Shown piece after piece: positions 8,386 through 16,310 of a stretch of DNA of 64,000 bases. The notes under the pieces are model-generated. The model ran no database searches. It was not told where the DNA came from and saw only the letters and a program-made list of their open reading frames with translations. The position numbers and the translations under genes are program-made. The stretch is from contig JAAUZJ010000001.1 of the NCBI GenBank assembly GCA_014804695.1, positions 118,193 to 182,192 on the forward strand, written 5' to 3'. Source of the DNA: Lachnospiraceae bacterium. Its GTDB lineage: Bacteria; Bacillota; Clostridia; Lachnospirales; Lachnospiraceae. Every line of letters begins with the position of its first letter. Positions within the stretch are counted from its first letter, which is position 1.

Positions 8386-10119
8386 TTATTCCGTCTCACT
8401 CTGTGCAGCAGCTGCTGCGGCGGCGTCGGCTGCTGCCTGAGCTGCGGCGGCGTCGGCTGCTTCTATCGCTGCCTGAGCTGCGCTGCCTTTATATGTAATT
8501 GCAACCGTCAGACTTACCATCGGCTCGTCATCCATTACCTGACCGTCCATATACGCTCCGGTATCGGTAATACTTGAAACTCCAACATCTTCAACAGTCT
8601 CAAATGTACGGAACTGTTGAATAACCCATGCTGCATCATCCTTATTTTCTACGGTAAAGGAAATTGTAACTCCCTCTAAATCTGCACTAAAAGACTGAAC
8701 CATTAAGGATGCGGGCATCTTTTCTTCCATTTCATTAATAAACGCCACAAGTTCCTCATTAGGGGTAACAGTATTATATTGGAAATATGTAAGTTTATTA
8801 TATGTGTACTGGGCTTGTAAATACTCTTTATATATAGTTTCTACAGGCTCAAGCTCGGCAATACGGTTATTCATTCTCACCTGCTCATTAACTGCCGTAT
8901 TATAACCCATGATCGAAACAGCCGCTAACGCTCCTGCAACTATGATGCCGCCGACACATACTATAATAGCAATAGGCATCAGATTAGCCTTATCCGGGAG
9001 CACCTCTACAGATGTCTTTTTACTCTTTTCATCTTCGGTTGCAAACCCAAGCGGCGCAATAGCTGCACCGATGCAGGCAAGGTATTCTCCGAAGAAACCG
9101 TCCTTGAAATATCTCTCAAGGTTCATACCTTCTACTTTTTTAACAGCCGCTACCTGATACTCAATCTCCTTTTGGAGAAGTCTCGCCATACCAGTAAAGT
9201 TAGTACCGATACCTGTGATCATTACTTTATCTATAGGCTCGTTACCGCCTCTTGAAACATAGTAGTCAATAACCCTGGCAAGACCAGTAATCATGGGCAT
9301 CAGGGCTTCCGTTACATTGATCTGCGTCGATTCCTCAAGCGATGGGGAAACCGGTCTGTTCTCCGGTAAGCCTCTGTCCTCTAAATCTATACATAGATAC
9401 TGCTCAGTTACTTTTAGAGTCTGACGCAGGGAATGGATGTTACCCCATGCCACACTTTCCATAACAGTCTGAAGGGCTTCCTCCACACCGTAAGCTACGT
9501 TTCTGGTGAAAACAATCTGCTGTTCTTTAATAACCATGACCTGAACCGAACGTTCATCGATTTTAGCGATGAGAGTCGTACCTACCGCACAGTCTTTTCT
9601 CATTACGTTGTAGATACTGTTTATACCATAGTCAAAACCTACAACTTCAAGTCTGAGAGACGACGCAAGGGCATAGTAACCATCTAGCATATGTTCGGGA
9701 ATAGCATAAACCTGCATTTTGTATTGCTGGTTGCCTTCTTTTTTATCGCCAACAGTGTCTAAAACACTGTATGCAATTTTGAACTGACTTAAATCCACGG
9801 GAAAATAATCCGAGGCATTTGCTTTAACCAGTGCAGCAATACGATTTTCCTTTACAGCCGGGATCATAACTTCACGTGTAGCAATTTTAGAGGATGTTAT
9901 AGAGAAAACAACCTTCTTTGTTTTAACTCCGTTTTCACGCAGGGCACTTCGAATACCTTCTACGTAATGCAAATCCGGCTCTACCGCACCGTCGTTCATA
10001 ACGCCGCCGAGGGTTGGAACCGTAAAACTTTTATATACCTTGGGAGCCTTCGATTTATAGTCTAATTCGCAGACTCTTGTCAACAAATAACCAATTTCTA
10101 TACTTAGCACTCTGGCCAT
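8386..10119 (-). CDS. pilM/pilN: PilM-PilN fusion protein
   Basis: A 577-residue protein that joins two pilus parts normally made separately. Residues 1 to about 360 are an actin-like PilM/FtsA-type domain: MARVLSIEIGYLLTRVCEL resembles the first phosphate-binding strand, and VMITGIGTNFTGMARLLQ the adenosine motif. A single membrane helix (about 380-405) and a coiled-coil plus small domain (about 410-545) match PilN. In separate systems the PilN N-terminus docks into PilM, so the fusion fixes that contact. The extreme C-terminus is an Ala-rich tail (about 35 residues, mostly Ala with Asp, Gln and Glu). The start has AAGGAGG upstream. A possible terminator lies between pilD and this gene, so it may also have its own promoter. 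Confidence 0.88.
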   Translation of the reverse strand: MARVLSIEIGYLLTRVCELDYKSKAPKVYKSFTVPTLGGVMNDGAVEPDLHYVEGIRSALRENGVKTKKVVFSITSSKIATREVMIPAVKENRIAALVKANASDYFPVDLSQFKIAYSVLDTVGDKKEGNQQYKMQVYAIPEHMLDGYYALASSLRLEVVGFDYGINSIYNVMRKDCAVGTTLIAKIDERSVQVMVIKEQQIVFTRNVAYGVEEALQTVMESVAWGNIHSLRQTLKVTEQYLCIDLEDRGLPENRPVSPSLEESTQINVTEALMPMITGLARVIDYYVSRGGNEPIDKVMITGIGTNFTGMARLLQKEIEYQVAAVKKVEGMNLERYFKDGFFGEYLACIGAAIAPLGFATEDEKSKKTSVEVLPDKANLMPIAIIVCVGGIIVAGALAAVSIMGYNTAVNEQVRMNNRIAELEPVETIYKEYLQAQYTYNKLTYFQYNTVTPNEELVAFINEMEEKMPASLMVQSFSADLEGVTISFTVENKDDAAWVIQQFRTFETVEDVGVSSITDTGAYMDGQVMDDEPMVSLTVAITYKGSAAQAAIEAADAAAAQAAADAAAAAAAQSETE

Positions 10120-10195
10120 GAGTTGTTTCCTCCTTAAAAATAGTTGCTTTTAGCATTTAAAGGTAAACGCGCAGGTGCGTGACCACCTTTAAGTG

Positions 10196-10228
10196 TTAAA
10201 AACCTGCAAGGGTAGTCTCCGAGCAGGT
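10196..10228 (-). terminator. possible terminator or attenuator between pilD and pilMN
   Basis: On the minus strand ACCTGC and GCAGGT form a 6-bp stem around a 15-base loop, followed directly by TTTTT. It lies in the 130-base gap between pilD and the pilM-pilN fusion. A second inverted repeat (TTAAAGGT / ACCTTTAA) follows in the same gap. The stem is short, so partial termination is more likely than full. Confidence 0.45.
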
Positions 10229-10249
10229 GTATAGTCTAGTCTGATTATA

Positions 10250-11002
10250 TTAATAAAAACGGAGATACCACTCTATAAATTGATCTCCCCACAGCATTGC
10301 TATGACAATTCCCATCGAAAGATATGGACCCATAGCAAGAACGTGACTTTCACCGCTTAATTTCATCCTGAGTACGTGTATAATGGAACCTAATATGCAT
10401 CCTATAACAAATGACAATACTGTCAGTTTCCATCCTAATACCAGACCGCAGACCGCCATCAGTTTAACGTCGCCGCCGCCGATTCCGCGTCCTTTGGTTG
10501 CGTAGTAAATAATAGTCAAAAACACACTGACACAGAAGAAGCCGATTAGATATGAAATCCAGTTATGATAATCGGTTATGAGCCTAACCAGCCCCAGCGT
10601 CAGTATGAAAATATTAATCCCTATCGGGATCTCATATGTTCTGAAATCGATTACGCTTAATACAATAAGCGCTGATGTGAGTAAACAGTAGAGTAGGGAG
10701 TCTACGTTCACTCCGTTAATCAAAACAACTGCCACCCATACAAATCCATTCGCTGCCTCAATCAGTGGATACTGTATGGACAACTTAGTTTTGCATTTAC
10801 GGCACTTGCCTCCAAGGAAGATATAACTGAAAAGCGGTACTAAATCATACCATTTCAGTACATATCCGCAACTCATGCAGTGGGACCTTACTTTAACAAT
10901 ATCCTGTTTCTCGGGAATCCGGTAGATACATACGTTCATGAAACTGCCGATTACGATTCCATATAGAAATATGATCATGTATAAAAATATTGTCACTGGC
11001 AT
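10250..11002 (-). CDS. pilD: prepilin peptidase / N-methyltransferase
   Basis: Aspartic protease of the A24 family that cleaves the class III leader of the prepilins and methylates the new N-terminus. The N-terminal part holds the zinc site as two CxxC pairs (CMSCGY and CRKCKT), and the two catalytic aspartates are in DFRTYEIP and GGGDVKL; the GxGD signature is intact. Six to eight membrane helices span the rest. The longest frame begins at 11038, but the ATG at 11002 has AAAAGGA about nine bases upstream and gives the usual family N-terminus, so 250 residues are annotated. It lies just after the major pilin gene, as in many Clostridia pilus clusters. Confidence 0.92.
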   Translation of the reverse strand: MPVTIFLYMIIFLYGIVIGSFMNVCIYRIPEKQDIVKVRSHCMSCGYVLKWYDLVPLFSYIFLGGKCRKCKTKLSIQYPLIEAANGFVWVAVVLINGVNVDSLLYCLLTSALIVLSVIDFRTYEIPIGINIFILTLGLVRLITDYHNWISYLIGFFCVSVFLTIIYYATKGRGIGGGDVKLMAVCGLVLGWKLTVLSFVIGCILGSIIHVLRMKLSGESHVLAMGPYLSMGIVIAMLWGDQFIEWYLRFY

Positions 11003-11071
11003 GGTGTTAAATCCTTTTAAATAATATATGTTATTCAAATAACGCTTTTGTAATCAATTTATTCAAGTGCA

Positions 11072-11097
11072 GTCTCCGCCTTAGGGAAAGCGGAGAC
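11072..11097 (-). other. hairpin after the major pilin gene
   Basis: GTCTCCGC and GCGGAGAC form a perfect 8-bp stem with a 10-base loop in the gap between pilA and pilD. No run of T follows on the minus strand, so it is more likely an mRNA-stabilising or processing hairpin than a terminator. Confidence 0.5.
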
Positions 11098-11158
11098 CGT
11101 ATGGTTTGTTAAATTGAATAGTGTAGTTTCTTACTCAAATTAAGCAGATAACTCATAA

Positions 11159-11632
11159 TTAAGGTGTTGTAACAGCACCAGACATATCAACATTACCAGC
11201 TGTAACCTTTACCTGCCACATATTTGTAGCATGTGAACCTGAGCCTACTGCAGCATATGTCAATGTATATACACCGTTTGAGTTCTTATATGCAGTAGAC
11301 TGAATCTTAGAGGAAGACATAGTAGTAGAATCTAAGATTCCATAAGTCATAAGTACGGTCTGCAAATCACCACTGACATCAATCATACCAGTAGTACCGT
11401 TGAGTGTTACAGTATAGGTCTTTGTTGAGTCTAAGTTTATATCAGGGTCAGATGCAACAGTCTGCATAGCGTTGATGTACTCAACAACAGTGTTCTGATC
11501 TGATGATACTCTTGATTTCTCTACATAACGCAGATACTGAGGTGCCAGAACTGCAATGAGGATTACCATGATAGCAATAACGATAATCAACTCAACAAGT
11601 GAAAAACCTTTGTTATTCATTTCCTTTTTCAT
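11159..11632 (-). CDS. pilA: type IV major pilin
   Basis: A 157-residue prepilin of normal pilin size. MKKEMNNKG/FSLVELIIVIAIM gives cleavage after Gly9, Phe +1, Glu +5 and a canonical N-terminal helix that continues as PQYLRYVEKSRV. The C-terminal globular domain is rich in Thr, Ser and Val and has no cysteine pair, as in several Gram-positive pilins. It is the only prepilin of this size here, lies between pilC and pilD, and has a strong AAAAGGAGAAGG ribosome binding site, all of which fit the main pilus subunit. A hairpin follows the stop codon. Confidence 0.92.
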   Translation of the reverse strand: MKKEMNNKGFSLVELIIVIAIMVILIAVLAPQYLRYVEKSRVSSDQNTVVEYINAMQTVASDPDINLDSTKTYTVTLNGTTGMIDVSGDLQTVLMTYGILDSTTMSSSKIQSTAYKNSNGVYTLTYAAVGSGSHATNMWQVKVTAGNVDMSGAVTTP

Positions 11633-11742
11633 ATTCCTTCTCCTTTTCTCATAAAAATTAAGTTTTTAATTATATCTTAATCGCAACTGCTCCCTACAAC
11701 ATAGTTGCGGTTAATTCTTTTTTAACGAACTTGTTCGTCTTA

Positions 11743-12957
11743 TTATAAGTTATCAAGTGCCTGATACATCGTAAGCATCGGTGCCATAACAGCTGCTATC
11801 AAAAATCCGACTATACCCGCCAGCAGGATGATGATCATAGGCTCCATTGCCGCCATAAGCGACTGTACCGCCATCTCAACTTCTTCTTCGTAGTAGTCAG
11901 CAAGTCTATCGAGCATTTCCTCAGTAGAACCCGCTTCTTCACCAATATGTACCATATGGTAAACCATAGGTGGAAACAGTCCGCACGTCTCCAATGGCTG
12001 TGACAACGGGGCACCTACCATAATCTGCTGTACCGCATCTTTAACCGCTTCTTTAAACCAGATGTTAGTCATGGTATCTGCTACGATATCTACCGCCTCT
12101 ATCAAAGGTACGCCGGACGAAAGCAGCGTACTCAATGTTCTCGACATCTGTGCTGCAGCCGTTTTTGTAATCAGATTGTTAATTGCAGGAATCTTTAACT
12201 GTAATTTACCGAAAAGATGTTTGCCGGAATAAGTCTGGGCATAGGTCTTAATTCCAAAAGCAATAGCCGCTATTATCGGAACAAGTATGTACCACCTGGC
12301 CTGAATGAAATCACTCCATGTAACTACCAACCGGGTAATTGCCGGCAGTTCCGTACCCAACTGCGCAAACATATCCGTATATGACGGAATAACGACAACA
12401 AGCATTACAATAACTACTGCAATCGCCACGATAAATACCACAATCGGGTATATCATTGCTTTCTTAACAAGTGCGCGGGTCTTATTAGAGCGTTCAAACT
12501 GTATCGCCATACGCTCCATTGAAGTTTCCAGACTACCGGAAGCTTCACCTGCCCTTACCATCTGTATCATCAGTTCCGGGAAAATCTTCGGATGTTTTTC
12601 AAGTGAATCCGCGAGTGTTTCACCTTTCTCAATATCCGCCTTAACCATAAAAAGCGCATTCTGCATCTTCTTATTTTCGGTCTGGTCTGCCAACATATTA
12701 AGAGCTTCAATAATTGTAACACCGGCTCTTGTTATACTTGAGAACTGCCTACAAAATACACTCAGATCCCTGGGTGTAGGATTTCCGCCGAAATCAAAGC
12801 TGATGTCCTTAGTCAGCGCAGTTGCTTCTTTAATTTCAAGAACAGTAAGTCCCTGATTCTTCAGTTCTCTGCTTACCTGTTCTGCATTATCCGCCGACTT
12901 AGAACCTTTTACTTCTTTTCCGCTTTTGTCAACGGCTACATAGCCCCAATCCGCCAT
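11743..12957 (-). CDS. pilC: type IV pilus inner membrane platform protein
   Basis: A 404-residue GspF/PilC family protein, the membrane platform on which the assembly ATPases act. Two repeated cytoplasmic T2SSF domains are visible: the first contains FCRQFSSITRAGVTIIEALN and GEASGSLETSMERMA, the second RTLSTLLSSGVPLIEAVDIV and IGEEAGSTEEMLDRLADYYE. Membrane helices lie around residues 168-195, 218-240 and 375-400. Length is normal. It is the first gene of the visible pilus cluster; the extension ATPase gene usually found next to it is missing from this window. Confidence 0.93.
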   Translation of the reverse strand: MADWGYVAVDKSGKEVKGSKSADNAEQVSRELKNQGLTVLEIKEATALTKDISFDFGGNPTPRDLSVFCRQFSSITRAGVTIIEALNMLADQTENKKMQNALFMVKADIEKGETLADSLEKHPKIFPELMIQMVRAGEASGSLETSMERMAIQFERSNKTRALVKKAMIYPIVVFIVAIAVVIVMLVVVIPSYTDMFAQLGTELPAITRLVVTWSDFIQARWYILVPIIAAIAFGIKTYAQTYSGKHLFGKLQLKIPAINNLITKTAAAQMSRTLSTLLSSGVPLIEAVDIVADTMTNIWFKEAVKDAVQQIMVGAPLSQPLETCGLFPPMVYHMVHIGEEAGSTEEMLDRLADYYEEEVEMAVQSLMAAMEPMIIILLAGIVGFLIAAVMAPMLTMYQALDNL

Positions 12958-13258
12958 GAGCGAACCTCCGTTTAAAAATTTGTATTTTTATGTATCAAAT
13001 TAGATTTTGATAACAATTATATATATTTTGATTACATTATACACTTTTAAAAATTCTATTTCAATAATTTTAATAGTTATTTTTTTGTCATTTTGCACAA
13101 AAATATCTAGTGATTATTCACACATTTTATATATTGCATAAATTTGCAGATTATACATTGGCATATAAAACATTTTCTTTTTCTGCAAGTTCCTCTTCTG
13201 TATCAACATGAAATTTTTATACTTGACAAAACTGCCGTATGCTTTTAGTATAAAATTA

Positions 13259-13320
13259 TAAGGAAATGAGTTTTTCGACCGTACAGCTATTGCTCAAGCG
13301 GCTTGCTCGTTTCTTTTTTT
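13259..13320 (+). ncRNA. possible small RNA antisense to the dprA-pilC gap
   Basis: The 375-base gap between pilC and dprA contains a plus-strand promoter-like pair (TTGACA at 13223-13228, TAGTAT at 13246-13251, spacing 17). Downstream, GAAATGAG (13263-13270) pairs with CTCGTTTC (13306-13313), and seven Ts follow, which looks like an intrinsic terminator. The product would be a ~60-base RNA converging on the 3' end of dprA. No riboswitch class was recognised. The rest of the gap is AT-rich with nothing else seen. Confidence 0.35.
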
Positions 13321-13332
13321 GTTCTTAAAATA

Positions 13333-14493
13333 TCATACCTTCATAAAATAACTATTCCCCATCTGCCTCACGCCTCCGCACAAACTCAATTTCATAAGCT
13401 GGTTAATCAGCTCCGGTATAGGAATATTCCGCTGATGTTTTAATAACATTTGTTGTTTAATTATTTCTACGGATAAAGGTGAAGTATCAAGAACATCCAT
13501 AATTTCAGACTGTATATCAGATAGAAAGATATTTTTCCCCGCGCTGTGGTGCTTTTCCTTAGAAACAGCACCACTGAACTTAAACCCGTTTTCCATAAGA
13601 GTCCGCAGCATATCCTGTGGTGAGAGCGCAATCCCCGCCCCCTGCTGGATGAGGCGGTTGCAGCCATCGCTTAGGGGATCCGTAACTCTGCCCGGCAGGG
13701 CATATACTTCTTTCCCCTGTTCCAACGCCATATCCACCGTGATCAATGTTCCGCTCCTGTGTTTGGCCTCTATTACCAGCACAATATCGGAAAATGCGCT
13801 GATAATGCGGTTTCTTGGCGGAAAAAGGGTATTCTGCGGTTCGGTATTAAGTGAGTATTCCGAGCAGATACCTCCATTTGCACACAGCATGTTATATAGT
13901 TCCCTGTTTTCTTCCGGATAACAAATATCCACGCTGCAGCCCATCACTCCAAGGGAATATCCACCTGATAAAAGGGCTTCTTTCTGCCCTATTCCGTCTA
14001 TTCCGCGTGCCATGCCGCTTATGATCTGCACTCCTGCTGCCGCTAACTCTCTTCCAAAACACTCTGCCATATATCTTCCGTACTCGGAGCAGTTTCTGGC
14101 GCCTATAATGGCAACGGAAGGCTTATCGTGTTCGGGAAGTTTTCCTATATAATAGAGGCCATAAGGTGCATCCGGAATGTTAGCAAGTCTTTCCGGATAT
14201 GCAACATGCCCTAAACAGGTAAAATGTATATGTTTTTTCGTTAATTCTTGATAAGTTCCTTGTATATCCCAGTTTTCCTTTGAGCTCATAAGCCGCTCTG
14301 CAAGCCCCAGTTTCTTTTGTCTTTCGGTCAAAAAGGGAAGAAGCTCTTTTTCGGATAGATCATAAACTGCTTTGGGGGATTTTATCTGCGTAAGAAGATG
14401 GTAAATTGTCTTACGCCCCACGCCTTTTACATTGCACAGCCAGTATGCATAAGGAAGAAGTTCCTCATCTATTGGTAAAAGTAAGTTTTTCAT
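13333..14493 (-). CDS. dprA: DNA processing protein DprA
   Basis: DprA (Smf) binds single-stranded DNA taken up during transformation and loads RecA. The 386-residue protein has the expected order: N-terminal helix-hairpin-helix/SAM-like region (GVGRKTIYHLL), a central Rossmann-fold domain with IGARNCSEYGRYMAE, SGMARGIDGIGQKEAL and NRIISAFSDIVLVIEA, and a C-terminal winged-helix domain. Length is normal. It follows yifB/comM by nine bases on the same strand, a common pairing in Firmicutes. Its closeness to the pilus genes fits a DNA uptake role, but the window contains no comEA, comEC or comF, so competence is inferred only. Confidence 0.95.
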   Translation of the reverse strand: MKNLLLPIDEELLPYAYWLCNVKGVGRKTIYHLLTQIKSPKAVYDLSEKELLPFLTERQKKLGLAERLMSSKENWDIQGTYQELTKKHIHFTCLGHVAYPERLANIPDAPYGLYYIGKLPEHDKPSVAIIGARNCSEYGRYMAECFGRELAAAGVQIISGMARGIDGIGQKEALLSGGYSLGVMGCSVDICYPEENRELYNMLCANGGICSEYSLNTEPQNTLFPPRNRIISAFSDIVLVIEAKHRSGTLITVDMALEQGKEVYALPGRVTDPLSDGCNRLIQQGAGIALSPQDMLRTLMENGFKFSGAVSKEKHHSAGKNIFLSDIQSEIMDVLDTSPLSVEIIKQQMLLKHQRNIPIPELINQLMKLSLCGGVRQMGNSYFMKV

Positions 14494-14502
14494 GATACCC
14501 CC

Positions 14503-16056
14503 CTATTTCCAGTATTTATCATCTGCCACCCTGTAGCACAGCGCCTCTGTCAGATGCTCTTCCTCAATTTTCTCAGAACAGGACAAATCTGCAATTGTAC
14601 GCGCCACTTTAAGTATCCGGTGATAGCTTCGGGCTGTCAGATTCAGTTTTCCGAAAAAGCTCTCAAGCAGACGTTTTTCTTTATGCCCCAGAGCGCAGTA
14701 TTTTTTTATATCCTTCGCTTCCATATCTTTATTAAAAAGAATTCCTGTTCCGGCAAACCGCTCTTTTTGTATCTGCCTTGCCCTCATCACCCTTGCGCGT
14801 ATTTCTTCGCTGCTTTCCTCTTTGCCGCCTACAGCAGATGTAAGCTCTGAAATTTGTATGGCGTTTGTTTCCACACAGATATCAATGCGGTCAAGAATCG
14901 GCCCCGACACCTGTCCAAGATATCTATGTACCTCATACGGACTGCATTTACACTTTTGCATATCGGGATAATAACCGCAGGGACAGGGATTCATTGCTGC
15001 AATCAGCATAAAATCCGCCGGATAAACGTAAGTGCCGCTGCTTCTGGCAATCTGCACCTGCTTTTCTTCCAAAGGCTGTCTTAAAATATCAATTGTTTCT
15101 CTTTTAAATTCGGGAAACTCGTCCATAAACAATATTCCTCTATGGGCAAGTGTGATCATGCCGGGCATCGGCACTTTGCCGCCGCCAACCAATGCCTGCT
15201 TAGTTATTGTGTGGTGAGGTGAAATGAAAGGTCTGGAAGTCATGAGTGTTCCGCCTGAGATCAATGCTCCTGATATGCTGTAGATCGAAGAAATTTCCAT
15301 GCTTTCTTCAAGTGAAAGAGGGGGTAAGATACTCGGAATCCGTTTGGCAACCATGGTTTTACCTGAACCCGGCGGCCCGATTATAAGCATGTGGTGTAAG
15401 CCTGCTGCCGCTATTTCCGCAGCCCGCTTTAGGGCTGCCTGTCCATTTACATCCGCAAAATCTATATCTGTATCGTTCCTGCTTTTATCCAGCAGTTCCT
15501 GCGCATTTATCCTCAGCGGTTCAATCAGTTTGTCCCGATTCTCACTTTGCTCGGATAAATACATCAACGCTTCGCTCAAACTGCCGACGCCAATTACTGC
15601 GATATCCTGAACCAGAGCTCCCTCCCCGGCATTTTCTTTAGGTAAAATACAACGCTTTATCCCCTGTCTCTTGGCCTCCATAACAATGGGCAGCACTCCT
15701 TTTACAGGTTTAACTTCCCCATTTAAGCCCAACTCGCCGATGATTATCGTATCCTGCGTACTTTCTTTGGGGAAATGCCCAAGCGCGCCCATGATACCGA
15801 CCGCTACCGGAAGGTCAAAAAGCGCACCTTCCTTGCGCATATCCGCAGGTGAGAGATTTACGTTGATGCACATAGGCGGAAGCGGCAGTCCCGTATTCTT
15901 AAGCGCTACCTTTACTCGCTCTCTTGCTTCCTTGATTTCATAGCCAAGTAAGCCTACCATCTGGAAGCAGGGCATACCCTGGGAAACATCAACCTCCACC
16001 TTGATAAGGCAGCTTCTGATGCCATGAACTGTGCCTGATGTAATTGAATTGAACAA
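14503..16056 (-). CDS. comM: YifB/ComM family Mg chelatase-like AAA+ ATPase
   Basis: A 517-residue AAA+ ATPase. The N-terminal Lon-protease-like domain (1-170) is followed by the ATPase core with Walker A GPPGSGKTMVAKR (about 227) and Walker B GILFMDEFPEF, and a C-terminal domain with AKDIKKYCALG. A zinc-like CPCGYYPDMQKCKC segment is present, as in the family. In naturally competent bacteria ComM is a helicase that promotes branch migration of incoming DNA. The start is a TTG at 16056 preceded by AGGAGG eight bases away; no in-frame ATG fits better. Confidence 0.93.
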   Translation of the reverse strand: MFNSITSGTVHGIRSCLIKVEVDVSQGMPCFQMVGLLGYEIKEARERVKVALKNTGLPLPPMCINVNLSPADMRKEGALFDLPVAVGIMGALGHFPKESTQDTIIIGELGLNGEVKPVKGVLPIVMEAKRQGIKRCILPKENAGEGALVQDIAVIGVGSLSEALMYLSEQSENRDKLIEPLRINAQELLDKSRNDTDIDFADVNGQAALKRAAEIAAAGLHHMLIIGPPGSGKTMVAKRIPSILPPLSLEESMEISSIYSISGALISGGTLMTSRPFISPHHTITKQALVGGGKVPMPGMITLAHRGILFMDEFPEFKRETIDILRQPLEEKQVQIARSSGTYVYPADFMLIAAMNPCPCGYYPDMQKCKCSPYEVHRYLGQVSGPILDRIDICVETNAIQISELTSAVGGKEESSEEIRARVMRARQIQKERFAGTGILFNKDMEAKDIKKYCALGHKEKRLLESFFGKLNLTARSYHRILKVARTIADLSCSEKIEEEHLTEALCYRVADDKYWK

Positions 16057-16310
16057 ATATGTATCCTCCTTTTTATTTATTAGTATTGAATAACTTTAGT
16101 TATTGATATCGATTCATGTGATAGTTTTTCGGCGACATGCCGGATGTTCTGAAAATAACTGACAACACAAATAACATGTGTTATTGTAGATAATAGATAA
16201 TATTTATCATCCAAGAAAAGAATGCAATAATATACATTCAACTATTTATCGTTAATAACATAACATATATACATACAAAAGGCAAGCATATTTTCTTTCT
16301 TTACGTTTCT

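Noticed and set aside
9660-11160. A cyclic di-GMP riboswitch in the pilus cluster, as seen in other Clostridia
   Set aside because: I looked for GCAAAGC/GGGCAAACC-type core motifs on both strands and found none in the leaders.
11726-11739. GAACAAGTTC palindrome before pilA, also near 50617
   Set aside because: Two short matches (10 bases) are expected by chance at this composition and their contexts differ.
12305-12856. 183-codon plus-strand open frame inside pilC
   Set aside because: It is fully antisense to the well-conserved pilC, has no ribosome binding site and no recognisable protein pattern.
13141-13215. A ~21-codon minus-strand stretch (ending ENVLYANV) in the pilC-dprA gap resembling coding sequence
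   Set aside because: It is bounded by a stop on the upstream side, too short to judge, and has no start; it may be chance or a decayed remnant.
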